52,206 nucleotides of DNA from Gammaproteobacteria bacterium (lineage in GTDB: Bacteria; Pseudomonadota; Gammaproteobacteria; GCA-001735895): positions 1 to 52,206 of the forward strand of contig JAAEPH010000034.1 in NCBI GenBank assembly GCA_024232855.1, given 5' to 3'. The notes under the pieces were generated by a model. The model was not told the DNA's origin, searched no databases, and saw only the letters and a program-made list of their open reading frames with translations. A program made the translations under genes and the position numbers. Within the stretch, counting starts at the first letter, position 1. Each line of letters starts with the position of its first letter. Shown piece by piece: positions 44,373-52,206 of this stretch.

Positions 44373-44738
44373 CTATTCAGCGCGCTCTATTTCGATACGT
44401 TCGATTCCGGCAACAAATACCTGCACCCCGTCCGTGGTGGTGAAGCCATCGCTGTGTATGTCATTTTTCATGACGCGATAAGAGGTGCTGGCGCCGGATT
44501 GCGTATTGATAACTTGCACGGTAACAATCTCGCTGCGTTTATCGACCTCAAGATAAATCATGATGCCCGCGGCAAGCGCCATGACGACCATGAAGGCCAG
44601 CGCCGCGTTGCGAATCAGTTTCTTATTACGTTCAACGGCCGGGTTTGGAACCCGTTTCAGTTCGGGCTTGGCGCGCGCCGACAGCATCCACATGCAGGCC
44701 ATGATTACCGCGATGGTAACGAGAATTTTACTGATCAT
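44373..44738 (-). CDS. Hypothetical small membrane protein
   Basis: A 121-residue protein with an N-terminal hydrophobic helix (~2-20), a basic linker (KPELKRVPNPAVERNKKLIR), and a second helix (~46-66, AALAFMVVMALAAGIMIYL). The remaining ~55 residues are polar and periplasmic or cytoplasmic depending on topology. I recognise no family. It is convergent with adk and upstream of the iron ABC genes, whose direction it shares; the spacing of 23 bases suggests it may be the last gene of that transcript. Confidence 0.65.
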   Translation of the reverse strand: MISKILVTIAVIMACMWMLSARAKPELKRVPNPAVERNKKLIRNAALAFMVVMALAAGIMIYLEVDKRSEIVTVQVINTQSGASTSYRVMKNDIHSDGFTTTDGVQVFVAGIERIEIERAE

Positions 44739-44761
44739 CTGAATTCAAGGGTCGCATAGCC

Positions 44762-45808
44762 TCAGGTCCGGGAAAAGGTGACCAGGTGGTCTACATTGAG
44801 CCGGATCCCGATACGCTCGTTAATTTTATGATTGTGGTGGCTGGGCGCAAGACACATCACCTCGATCCCGCTATCCATGCGCAGAAAGTAAAGAAAATCG
44901 GCGCCTCGAAATGCCTTTTCGACAACGATGGCCGATTCCCCGGAGGCATCGTCGTGCACCACGTCATCGGGACGTATCAGGACATCCACCATCGACCCCG
45001 GTGATGCATCGATGCGGTTTTTTCCCTGAATTCGGCCGAGGTCGGTTTTAACCGTCGTCGTACTTTCCACAGTCGCCGGAATGATAACACCCTGGCCGAT
45101 AAAATCCGCGACAAATCGATTGAGCGGGCGATGATAGAGGTCGTAACCACTGCCTTGTTGCATAATGCTGCCTTCATTCATGACGCAAATCTGATCGGCC
45201 ATGGCAAAGGCTTCATTTTGATCGTGGGTCACCAGCACGGCGGTATTGTTTTCCAGCTTGAGAATACTCCTGACTTCGCGCGCCAGCTGCTCGCGCAATT
45301 CCACGTCCATGTTGGAAAAAGGCTCATCCAGCAACAGGATGGCGGGGCTCGGCGCCATTGCCCTGGCCAGCGCTACACGCTGTTGCTGTCCACCCGAAAG
45401 CTGGTGCGGGTAAGCCTGGGCATAGGCTGGCATACCAACGATGGCAAGCATTTCCTGGACCCGCGCCTGTTGTTCTTGCCGCCCCAACCGCTGCAGGCCA
45501 AAGCGCACGTTGTCCTCGACCTTGAGATGCGGAAACAACGCGAAATCCTGAAACACCATACCGATATTGCGTCGCTCCGGCGGCAGGCTGAACTCGCTGT
45601 TGCTGACTTCGCGATTGTCGATCAGGATACGTCCGCGCCAGGCCGCCTCGAAACCGGCAATGCTGCGCAGCACGGTGGTCTTACCGCAGCCGCTGGGGCC
45701 GAGCATGCAACCGATCTCCCCCGGTTGCAGTGAAAAACTGACCTGATTCAGCACCTGCTGATCATCGTAACCGGCATCCAGATTTTCTACGTCGAGTTGC
45801 GACGTCAT
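44762..45808 (-). CDS. fbpC: ABC transporter ATPase, ferric iron type (FbpC)
   Basis: A 348-residue importer ATPase. Walker A GPSGCGKTT, the signature LSGGQQQRVALARAM and Walker B ILLLDEPFSNMD are intact, followed by a switch-region H (VTHDQNEAFAMA). The C-terminal ~100 residues form an OB-like regulatory domain. FbpC powers ferric ion import with FbpA and FbpB; sequence alone cannot exclude spermidine or other POT-type substrates, but the fused permease next door favours iron. The start overlaps the permease stop by four bases. Confidence 0.85.
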   Translation of the reverse strand: MTSQLDVENLDAGYDDQQVLNQVSFSLQPGEIGCMLGPSGCGKTTVLRSIAGFEAAWRGRILIDNREVSNSEFSLPPERRNIGMVFQDFALFPHLKVEDNVRFGLQRLGRQEQQARVQEMLAIVGMPAYAQAYPHQLSGGQQQRVALARAMAPSPAILLLDEPFSNMDVELREQLAREVRSILKLENNTAVLVTHDQNEAFAMADQICVMNEGSIMQQGSGYDLYHRPLNRFVADFIGQGVIIPATVESTTTVKTDLGRIQGKNRIDASPGSMVDVLIRPDDVVHDDASGESAIVVEKAFRGADFLYFLRMDSGIEVMCLAPSHHNHKINERIGIRLNVDHLVTFSRT

Positions 45809-47460
45809 GAGCCAGCTCGAGCGGCAGAGATACCGCGGCTCAGCAACAGCACCGGCACCAGCCCGACGGCAACGATCATGAGCGCCGCGGTCGATGAATC
45901 GGCGAGACGCTCGTCGCCGGCGAGCTCAAAGGCTCGCACCGCAAGCGTATTGAAATTAAAGGGCCGCAGGATCAGCGTCGCCGGCAATTCTTTCATGACG
46001 TCGACAAACACGATGAGGAAGGCGGTCAGAACGGTGGCTTTCATTAACGGCAGGTGCACACGCAGTAAAATTTGCGACGGAGTATAAGATAATGAACGCG
46101 CCGCTTCATCCATCGACTGCCTGATTTTACCGAGGCCGGATTCAACCGATTGCACCGAGACGGCAAGAAATCGCACCATGTAGGCAAACATTAGCGCGAA
46201 CAGGCTGCCGCTCAACAGCAGGCCGGTGGAAATCCCGAAGTGATCCGACAACAGGCTATCGATGCGATTATCAAACCACGCCAGCGGGATAATGACGCCA
46301 ACCGCGACCACGGTGCCGGGAATGGCGTAACCGGTTGCCACCACGCGAACCGAGGCGGTAACCACCTTACCGCTGAACTGTCGTTTCCCATAGGCCAGGA
46401 AAAGCGCCAGCGCCACCGCCAGGGCGGCGGCGCTGGCGGCGAGCAATACGGAATTCAGGGTCAGGGCGACAAACGACGCATCGACCATGCTGTCATAGGT
46501 CTCGAGCGCCCACAGCCCCAGTTGCGCCGCTGGCAGAATGAAGCCGAACAACAGTGGAAAAAAACAGGCGCAAAATGCAAGCAGCGCGCGGTAACCGCGC
46601 AGCCGGTACTGCGGCAGCGAACCGTAGCGACTGGAGGTATGATGGTAGCGCGCACGCTTGCGCGACCAGCGCTCGATGATGACCAGCGTAAACACGAACA
46701 TCAGTAAAATCGCGGCCAGTTTAGCCGCCGCCGCGCCATCACCCAGGCCGAACCAGGTGCGAAAGATCCCGGTGGTAAAGACACCCAGCCCAAAAAACGA
46801 AACCGTACCGTAGTCGGCAAGGGTCTCCATCAGGGCCAGCGACACACCGGCGACGATGGCCGGGCGCGCCAGCGGCAGCGCGACACGGTAAAAACTCGAC
46901 CACACCGAGCAACCCAGCGTCCGGCTTACTTCCAGCACGCACACCGATTGTTCGAGGAAAGCGGCGCGCGATAGCAGGTAGACGTAGGGATACAATACCA
47001 GCGAAAACATGGTGATCGCTCCGCCCAGGGAACGGATCTCGGGGAAATAATAATCCCGGTAGCCCCAACCGGTCAGGTCTCGAATCCAGGTCTGTATCGG
47101 ACCCGCAAAATCGAACATGCCGGTATAGGTATAGGCGATGATGTAACCCGGAAACGCGAGCGGCATCAGCAGAGCCCAGGCGAACAGCTTCTTGCCCGGG
47201 AAAACACACAGGCTGGTCAACCACGCGCAGCCTACTCCGATGACCAGGGTGGCCGCGGCAACGCCAAGCATCAGCAACGCCGAATTGAGCAGGTATTCGT
47301 TGAGTACGGTTTCATGCAAATGCTGCCAGATCTCGTTGGAGGGATACAGCAGGAAGCTGGCGATCGTGAAAATGGGCAGGCTGAGCAGCGTTGCCAGCAG
47401 GATCATTGCCGGCTTCCATAAACCTGGCCGATAGGAAAAACTTTCAGGCTGGGAACTCAA
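45805..47460 (-). CDS. fbpB: ABC transporter permease, fused FbpB type
   Basis: A 551-residue permease with about 12 membrane helices arranged as two similar halves, each with an EAA-like loop (for example EVSRTLGCSVWSSFYRVALP and DEAARSLSYTPSQILLRVHLP). Two permease domains in one chain is the hallmark of FbpB/SfuB ferric transporters. No periplasmic binding protein (FbpA) is encoded nearby, so it must be elsewhere. A possible Fur site lies in the upstream gap. Confidence 0.87.
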   Translation of the reverse strand: MSSQPESFSYRPGLWKPAMILLATLLSLPIFTIASFLLYPSNEIWQHLHETVLNEYLLNSALLMLGVAAATLVIGVGCAWLTSLCVFPGKKLFAWALLMPLAFPGYIIAYTYTGMFDFAGPIQTWIRDLTGWGYRDYYFPEIRSLGGAITMFSLVLYPYVYLLSRAAFLEQSVCVLEVSRTLGCSVWSSFYRVALPLARPAIVAGVSLALMETLADYGTVSFFGLGVFTTGIFRTWFGLGDGAAAAKLAAILLMFVFTLVIIERWSRKRARYHHTSSRYGSLPQYRLRGYRALLAFCACFFPLLFGFILPAAQLGLWALETYDSMVDASFVALTLNSVLLAASAAALAVALALFLAYGKRQFSGKVVTASVRVVATGYAIPGTVVAVGVIIPLAWFDNRIDSLLSDHFGISTGLLLSGSLFALMFAYMVRFLAVSVQSVESGLGKIRQSMDEAARSLSYTPSQILLRVHLPLMKATVLTAFLIVFVDVMKELPATLILRPFNFNTLAVRAFELAGDERLADSSTAALMIVAVGLVPVLLLSRGISAARAGS

Positions 47461-47654
47461 GAGTCAGTTACTCGAAAAACGTAAGCCACGTCCAACAACA
47501 GGCCGCGGTACTTACCCGGTTAAGTTCAAATGCGCTATGCCGGTAAATTATTATGGTTTGTGAACTGGATTCAGCGCTAAACTTGTCCGGCAAGAAAATG
47601 ACACACCCCATTACGGAAACGCAGAAGATATAAATGAATTATAAACTAAACGCA

Positions 47655-47673
47655 AATAATAACAGTTCTCATT
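47655..47673 (-). promoter_or_regulatory. Possible Fur box in the fbpB-glnE gap
   Basis: On the minus strand AATGAGAACTGTTATTATT gives TGAGAAC-T-GTTATTA, five of seven matches in each half of the Fur 7-1-7 consensus TGATAAT-N-ATTATCA. It is 195 bases from the fbpB start and 18 from glnE. Iron repression of the transporter would fit, but the score is modest. Confidence 0.4.
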
Positions 47674-47690
47674 TGTGATAAAAACCACTT

Positions 47691-50525
47691 ATGAAGAACC
47701 CGGCGAATAACCCTGCCCTGCTGGCGGAAGATCGTTTTCAGTGGCAACCCGTAGCGGACTATCTGGAATCCCATCAGTTTTCGGCCTGCACCAGGGAGAA
47801 AATCGAGCGGCTCGCAATCGCGAGTCCCTATGCACTCGCTCAACTACAACGCCGACCCGAATTGATTGAACCCTTGTCGGAACTCGTGGAATTCGAACTG
47901 GATGCGCAGATTATCGATCTTGACGAGGGTAAAAAAATCGATCTTGACCAGGTCAAACGCGAGCTGCGCCTCTATCGACATCGCAAACTGGTGGAAATCA
48001 TTTATCTCGACGTGGTCGCGGCAAACCCGCTGCAATCCACATTGCTGCACCTGAGCGATCTCGCGGATCAGTTGATTCGCAGTGCACTCGACATCTGCCA
48101 GCGACAATTATCCGCCAAGCACGGGCAACCAGCCGAGGGGAACGGTGATCCCATGGAATTGAACATTATCGCCATGGGTAAACTTGGCGGGCGCGAACTC
48201 AACTTTTCCTCGGATATCGATTTGATCTGCTGCTACGACAGCGACGGCGAGTTGTCGGGCTACGGTCAGTTGACCCACCAGGAGTATTTCAGCCGCGTGG
48301 TTCGCCAGATCAACCAGCTGTTGAGCGACGCCACCGCGGATGGGTTTGTTTACCGGGTAGACCTGAGGTTACGGCCCTGGGGCGAGTCCGGACCGGTGGT
48401 ACTCAAACATAGCGCGCTCGAACACTACTACCAGTTGCACGGTCGCGAATGGGAACAGTACGCCATGGTAAAGGCGCGCATTATCACGGGCAGTGAAGCC
48501 AGCCGGCAGTCGCTGGCTATGATGCTGAGACCTTTCGTCTATCGCAAGTACCTCGATTACCGGGTGTTCGACGGGCTCGCCACGCTCAAGGCAAAAATCG
48601 ATGCCCAGGCCAGGTCCCGAAGCATGCGCGTCAACATAAAGGTGGGCCAGGGCGGGATTCGTGAAGTCGAGTTTTTTGTGCAGGCTTTCCAGATACTGCG
48701 TGGAGGGCGTAACCACCAGCTACAGTGCAGCGGTATTTTCGACAGCTTTGACGCCCTGTGCAAATACGAGATCGTCGACGGTGACAGCATCGACAAGCTG
48801 CGCGATGCCTACTGTTTTCTGCGATTGCTGGAAAATCGCATTCAGATGTACAACGACCAACAAACCCATGATTTACCCGACGACGCTGGCCAGCAGCGAC
48901 GCATCGCCGCGACCATGGACCTCGATGACTGGGATGGCGTTCTCGAGCAGTTACGGATACATCGCCAACGGGTCGGCGCATGCTTTTACGACCTGTTCAA
49001 ACGGGATGACAGCCCCAGGCCTGAAGCCGTGATCGACGACAGCTTTGCCGAGGGTATAGAAGATGGGAAGCAATGGGATTTCATCGAAAACTCCGGTATC
49101 GCAGAGACGCAGGAAATTACCCGCCTGCTCAATCGTTTTCTGCAATCGAAGGCCTGGAACTTCATGTCGGCGCGCGCCAAGCAACGCTTCAGCGTATTGC
49201 TGCCCGGCCTGCTCGAGGCGATTCGTTTCAGCGACCGCCCCGAGATCTTGTTCGAACGTCTGTTACGCCTGTTTTCGTCGATCGCCGGTCGCAGCGTCTA
49301 CTTCGAGCTTTTGTTTAAGAACCAGACCCTGCTGCAACGCCTGGCTTCGCTGTTCGATCGCAGCGAGTGGATTGCCGGCGAAGTCTCACAGTATCCAATG
49401 CTGATCGAAAACCTGATTCAAAGCGGCGATGCGCAGCGTTTCGACAAATCCGCGCTACTGCGCCGACTGCAACAGCAACTTGCAACCATCGAGGGCGACA
49501 CCGAGCTCGAACTCGACAGCCTGCGCTTGTTCAAGCGCGAGCAGACCCTGGTAATAGCCTGTGCCGAACTGGCCCGGGAGATCGATGCGACCCAGGTGAG
49601 CCGCTACCTCTGCGACCTCGCCGAAGTCGTGCTCGAGGCCGTTTATCAATTGGCGAACAAGGCCCTGCGACAGCGATACGGTCAACCCCAATGCAGCGCA
49701 GCGGGTACGCGGCGCGGCGCGGAATTCGCGATCATCGGTTACGGCAAGCTCGGCGGCTACGAAATGCACTACCAGTCCGATCTCGACCTGATCTTCCTGC
49801 ACGATTCGAGCGGTGAAGCGCAGTACACCAGCGGCGATAAATCGATCGAAAATTCACTTTTTTTTGCACGCCTGGCGCAGAAGATTATTTCCATGACCAG
49901 TGTTCTGACGGCATCGGGCAAGCTCTATGAAATCGACTCCAGGCTGAGGCCCGAGGGTTCATCGGGCCTGCTGGTGTCTTCGAGCGCGGCCTACCTGCGT
50001 TATCAACTGGAAAAGGCCTGGACCTGGGAACACCAGGCCCTGGTGCGGGCGCGCCTGGTCGCCGGTAGCGACGCGCTCAAACCCGAGTTCGACAGGATTC
50101 GAGCGCAGGTTTTGACGCTGCAGCGCGACCCGGACCAGTTGCGCAAGGACATCGTCGATATGCGTGAACGCATGTACCAGGCCAAGCGGCCCCCGGAAGG
50201 TGATCGCGTCGACCTGAAACAGTCGCGCGGGGGCATGGTCGACATCGAGTTCATGGTCCAGTACTGGGTCCTGTTGCAGGCAAATAGTATTGGCTCCGAT
50301 TGTTTATATTCTGATAACATTAGCCTTCTGAAGGCGCTATTCAGGCTAAACCTGATTACCGGTTCGCAATCGCAGCTGGTTGAAATCTACCAAGACTATC
50401 ATCGGTTGCTGCACCAGTCCGTGCTGCAAAACCAGTCCGCCGAAATGGATGCCGAATTGATTGCCGGGCAACTGGCTCATGTTAAGAACTGCTGGAACGA
50501 TTGTTTCGGCAAGCTGGAGAACTAA
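47691..50525 (+). CDS. glnE: Glutamine synthetase adenylyltransferase/deadenylyltransferase
   Basis: A 944-residue bifunctional enzyme. Two nucleotidyltransferase domains each hold a GG/GR...SDxDLI motif: GRELNFSSDIDLICCY (~166-181, deadenylylation) and GGYEMHYQSDLDLIFLH (~687-703, adenylylation). Each is followed by the family helical domain (GQGGIREVEFFVQ and SRGGMVDIEFMVQYWVL). It adds or removes AMP on glutamine synthetase under control of P-II, whose gene is at 23.7 kb. Normal length. Next to ilvE, a common gammaproteobacterial order. Confidence 0.96.
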   Translation: MKNPANNPALLAEDRFQWQPVADYLESHQFSACTREKIERLAIASPYALAQLQRRPELIEPLSELVEFELDAQIIDLDEGKKIDLDQVKRELRLYRHRKLVEIIYLDVVAANPLQSTLLHLSDLADQLIRSALDICQRQLSAKHGQPAEGNGDPMELNIIAMGKLGGRELNFSSDIDLICCYDSDGELSGYGQLTHQEYFSRVVRQINQLLSDATADGFVYRVDLRLRPWGESGPVVLKHSALEHYYQLHGREWEQYAMVKARIITGSEASRQSLAMMLRPFVYRKYLDYRVFDGLATLKAKIDAQARSRSMRVNIKVGQGGIREVEFFVQAFQILRGGRNHQLQCSGIFDSFDALCKYEIVDGDSIDKLRDAYCFLRLLENRIQMYNDQQTHDLPDDAGQQRRIAATMDLDDWDGVLEQLRIHRQRVGACFYDLFKRDDSPRPEAVIDDSFAEGIEDGKQWDFIENSGIAETQEITRLLNRFLQSKAWNFMSARAKQRFSVLLPGLLEAIRFSDRPEILFERLLRLFSSIAGRSVYFELLFKNQTLLQRLASLFDRSEWIAGEVSQYPMLIENLIQSGDAQRFDKSALLRRLQQQLATIEGDTELELDSLRLFKREQTLVIACAELAREIDATQVSRYLCDLAEVVLEAVYQLANKALRQRYGQPQCSAAGTRRGAEFAIIGYGKLGGYEMHYQSDLDLIFLHDSSGEAQYTSGDKSIENSLFFARLAQKIISMTSVLTASGKLYEIDSRLRPEGSSGLLVSSSAAYLRYQLEKAWTWEHQALVRARLVAGSDALKPEFDRIRAQVLTLQRDPDQLRKDIVDMRERMYQAKRPPEGDRVDLKQSRGGMVDIEFMVQYWVLLQANSIGSDCLYSDNISLLKALFRLNLITGSQSQLVEIYQDYHRLLHQSVLQNQSAEMDAELIAGQLAHVKNCWNDCFGKLEN

Positions 50526-50527
50526 CT

Positions 50528-51451
50528 ATGTCGATGGATGACCGCGATGGCTTCATCTGGTTTGACGGAAAAATGGTCCCCTGGCGGGAGGCCACCGTCC
50601 ACGTCCTGACTCACACCCTGCATTACGGCATGGGATGTTTCGAAGGTGTACGCGCCTATCACACCGACAAGGGCCCGGCCATTTTCGCGCTGGAGGCGCA
50701 CACCGCGCGCCTGCTCGATTCCTGCAAGGTGCTCGGCATGCCGATCCCCTGGAACAAGCCGCAACTGATGGACGCGCAGGTCGCCTCGGTGCGCGACAAC
50801 AAGCTCGATAGCGCCTACATCCGGCCGATGGTCTTTTACGGCTCCGAGGGCATGGGCCTGCGCGCCGACAACCTGCGCGTGCGCTGCATCGTCGCCGCCT
50901 GGGAGTGGGGTTCCTACCTCGGCAAGGAAGGCCTGGAAAAAGGCATCCGCATCAAGACTTCCTCCTATACGCGGCATCACCCCAATATCGCGATGACCAA
51001 GGCCAAGGCCAACGGCCAGTACATCAATTCGATGGCGGCGCTCGGCGAAGCGCTGAAGGACGGTTACGACGAAGCCCTGTTGTTAGATCCCGAGGGCTAC
51101 GTCGCCGAGGGCAGCGGCGAGAATATCTTTGTTATCAGGGACGGTGTAATCTACACGCCCGAGACGACGACGGCGTTGAATGGCATTACCCGTAAAACCA
51201 TTTTCAGGCTGGCGCAGGATCACGACTTCGAGATCATCACAAAACGCTTGACGCGCGACGAAATCTACGTCGCTGACGAGGCATTTTTTACTGGCACGGC
51301 CGCCGAAGTGACGCCCATCGCCGAACTCGACAACCGCCCCATCGGCAGCGGTTCGCGCGGACCGATCACCGAGCGCCTGCAATCAGACTATTTCGACCTG
51401 GTGCACGGGCGTAACGAGAAGTATCTCGACCTCTTAACTTTCGTGGACTAA
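50528..51451 (+). CDS. ilvE: Branched-chain amino acid aminotransferase
   Basis: A 307-residue fold-type IV PLP aminotransferase that interconverts valine, leucine and isoleucine with their 2-oxo acids. YGMGCFEGVRAY (residues ~34-45), TKAKANGQYINSM with the PLP lysine, YVAEGSGENIFV and TGTAAEVTPIAELD are diagnostic. ATG 50528 is chosen over an in-frame start at 50501 inside glnE. It starts two bases after glnE and is likely co-transcribed. Confidence 0.95.
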   Translation: MSMDDRDGFIWFDGKMVPWREATVHVLTHTLHYGMGCFEGVRAYHTDKGPAIFALEAHTARLLDSCKVLGMPIPWNKPQLMDAQVASVRDNKLDSAYIRPMVFYGSEGMGLRADNLRVRCIVAAWEWGSYLGKEGLEKGIRIKTSSYTRHHPNIAMTKAKANGQYINSMAALGEALKDGYDEALLLDPEGYVAEGSGENIFVIRDGVIYTPETTTALNGITRKTIFRLAQDHDFEIITKRLTRDEIYVADEAFFTGTAAEVTPIAELDNRPIGSGSRGPITERLQSDYFDLVHGRNEKYLDLLTFVD

Positions 51452-51458
51452 AGAACCG

Positions 51459-51671
51459 ATGGTAAATCCAAACACTGCATCCGACCAAAACGCTTATTCG
51501 ACACCGAATGCCAGATCCGCGGTCGAAGTAAAACCCGATGACTTGCCAATCCACTGCCCCATGCCGGGCACCAGCCTGTGGAATTCACACCCGAGGGTTT
51601 ACATCCCGGTGCAGGAGAACGACGGCGAAGGCAAGTGTCCCTATTGCGGGACGATGTTCAAGATAATCTGA
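51459..51671 (+). CDS. Zinc-finger CHCC-domain protein
   Basis: A 70-residue protein. Its second half, HCPMPGTSLWNSHPRVYIP... KCPYCGTMF, gives the C-H-C-C zinc ligands of the zf-CHCC family, related to the mitochondrial complex I subunit NDUFS6. It follows ilvE by seven bases, the usual place in gammaproteobacteria. Function in bacteria is not established. Confidence 0.88.
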   Translation: MVNPNTASDQNAYSTPNARSAVEVKPDDLPIHCPMPGTSLWNSHPRVYIPVQENDGEGKCPYCGTMFKII

Positions 51672-51676
51672 CTCCT

Positions 51677-51982
51677 CTAGTCCTTATACAATGCCCTCAA
51701 GGCTCGTAGTGCATGCTCTGGGTCGGCTTCCACGATTCGCAATAATGATCTAGCCGCACCAGTTGGATGCCGGCGGCCCTGTTCCCAGTTTTCCACTGTG
51801 CGTTTGCTTACACCCAGCATGATGGCGAATTTTTCCTGTGAAACACCTAAGTGACTACGAATTGCTTTCACTTCAGGATCTGGAAAATCAAAACTACGAG
51901 AAACGTTTTTCTTGCCGCTTACAATCTCGTCCATTTCCTGAATACTTTCCAGGAGTTCATTAAACATTTCTTTGTTCATCAT
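51677..51982 (-). CDS. XRE-family antitoxin (HigA/NadS-like)
   Basis: A 101-residue DNA-binding protein. The helix-turn-helix is VKAIRSHLGVSQEKFAIMLG then VSKRTVENWEQGRRHPTGAA, a pattern typical of antitoxins whose gene follows a RelE/HigB-type toxin. Start codons at 51988, 51985, 51982 and 51979 are all possible; an AGGTGG ribosome site favours 51982 or 51979. The ATG at 51982 overlaps the TGA of the toxin remnant by one base, typical of coupled toxin-antitoxin genes. The toxin partner is truncated, so the antitoxin now stands alone. Confidence 0.82.
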   Translation of the reverse strand: MMNKEMFNELLESIQEMDEIVSGKKNVSRSFDFPDPEVKAIRSHLGVSQEKFAIMLGVSKRTVENWEQGRRHPTGAARSLLRIVEADPEHALRALRALYKD

Positions 51983-52068
51983 CACCACCTTTCAACTATG
52001 GCTTTTAATTGAGTAATTTGATCTTTAGTCAAATTACCCTGCTTACCCTTCGAATAAACATATAGCCC
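51982..52068 (-). pseudogene. C-terminal stub of a RelE/HigB-type toxin
   Basis: Immediately upstream of the antitoxin, the minus strand encodes LYVYSKGKQGNLTKDQ, then ITQLKAIVERW and a stop. This is the usual tail of HigB/RelE toxins (YAKxxKxxLTxDQ...). Beyond this tail the reading frame enters the palindromic repeat (from 52066 onward), where sequence no longer resembles a toxin. So only ~27 residues survive and the gene cannot make a working toxin. Short match, but the position and the one-base overlap with the antitoxin support it. Confidence 0.65.
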
Positions 52069-52105
52069 GGAAATTTCATAAATTTGCGCGAATATCGCGC
52101 AGGGT
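52066..52105. repeat. Palindromic repeat copy B
   Basis: CCCGGAAATTTCATAAATTT, then GCGCG-AATAT-CGCGC and AGGGT, match copy A at 20534-20573 in 36 of 40 positions. The inner GC-rich hairpin is intact but the right outer arm is degenerate (ATTGTTTTC in place of TTATGAAATTTTC). It abuts the truncated toxin. Confidence 0.85.
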
Positions 52106-52113
52106 ATTGTTTT

Positions 52114-52179
52114 CACAAGGAAATTCCCGAAGAAGTCTCGTATCAGTGATTACGAGCGACTGAGGGAATATTTCTTGTG
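52114..52179. repeat. Second palindromic element at the window end
   Basis: A ~66-base imperfect palindrome. CACAAGGAAATTCCC pairs with GGGAATATTTCTTGTG at the ends, and AGTCTCGTA pairs with TACGAGCGACT around TCAGTGAT in the centre. It lies nine bases from copy B, on the side away from the toxin stub. No gene is visible from here to the end of the window. Confidence 0.75.
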
Positions 52180-52206
52180 GAATCAATAGACAAGCGAGAT
52201 CGTGCA

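Noticed and set aside
1-52206. CRISPR array or prophage
   Set aside because: No regularly spaced direct repeats, no cas genes and no phage structural genes were seen anywhere in the window.

Overview
The window looks like the chromosome of a free-living, probably aerobic gammaproteobacterium. The main reason is gene order. The minus-strand run rpoE-rseA-rseB-rseC-mucD-lepA-lepB-(DUF4845)-rnc-era-recO-pdxJ-acpS, with nadB divergent from rpoE and a barA-cysM-rlmD group beside it, is typical of that class. There is no rRNA, phage, integrase, transposase or CRISPR array. The genus cannot be named from the sequence.

Layout. (1) 1-6.2 kb: a co-directional set of hydrolytic or catabolic genes (cut amine oxidase, metallophosphoesterase fused to an unknown domain, gamma-glutamyltransferase-like protein, type I sulfatase). 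(2) 6.6-8.5 kb: an orphan NarX-type histidine kinase and a glyoxalase-fold protein. (3) 8.7-12.4 kb: a reverse-transsulfuration pair (cystathionine gamma-lyase-like and cystathionine beta-synthase) with an enolase-superfamily gene between them. (4) 12.6-14.6 kb: a two-gene membrane module, a MotA/TolQ/ExbB-like channel and an ExbD/MotB-like partner with a long periplasmic coiled coil. This is the best candidate for an undescribed system. (5) 14.6-18.5 kb: a gamma-glutamylputrescine oxidase-like flavoenzyme, a GNAT acetyltransferase and an AbgB-like M20 amidohydrolase. (6) 18.5-23.7 kb: an irregular region with an unknown small gene, an AT-rich hemN, a palindromic repeat, tRNA-Arg(CCT), and two facing genes resembling the 10-methyl fatty acid (TmsA/TmsB or BfaA/BfaB) pair, each broken by a frameshift.

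(7) 23.7-30.4 kb: a P-II protein, rlmD, a PolB-like exonuclease, a cysM with its centre deleted, then a periplasmic binding-protein gene coupled to a BarA-like hybrid kinase. (8) 30.4-41.4 kb: the conserved minus-strand housekeeping and envelope-stress block. lepB, RNase III, Era, RecO, PdxJ and AcpS are tightly packed or overlapping, followed upstream by the sigma-E regulon core (mucD, rseC, rseB, rseA, rpoE) with a good autoregulatory sigma-E promoter. (9) 41.5-51.7 kb: nadB, yjbQ, adk, a small membrane protein, an FbpBC-type iron permease and ATPase without its binding protein, glnE, ilvE and a zinc-finger protein. (10) 51.7-52.2 kb: an antitoxin gene whose toxin partner is reduced to a C-terminal stub, abutting two palindromic elements, one of them a second copy of the repeat near tRNA-Arg.

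Functional links: P-II and GlnE are both parts of nitrogen control of glutamine synthetase. RpoE, RseA, RseB, RseC and MucD form the envelope-stress circuit. Four genes (the two lipid genes, cysM, the toxin) appear broken, which suggests recent gene decay or, for the two single frameshifts, possible assembly error.
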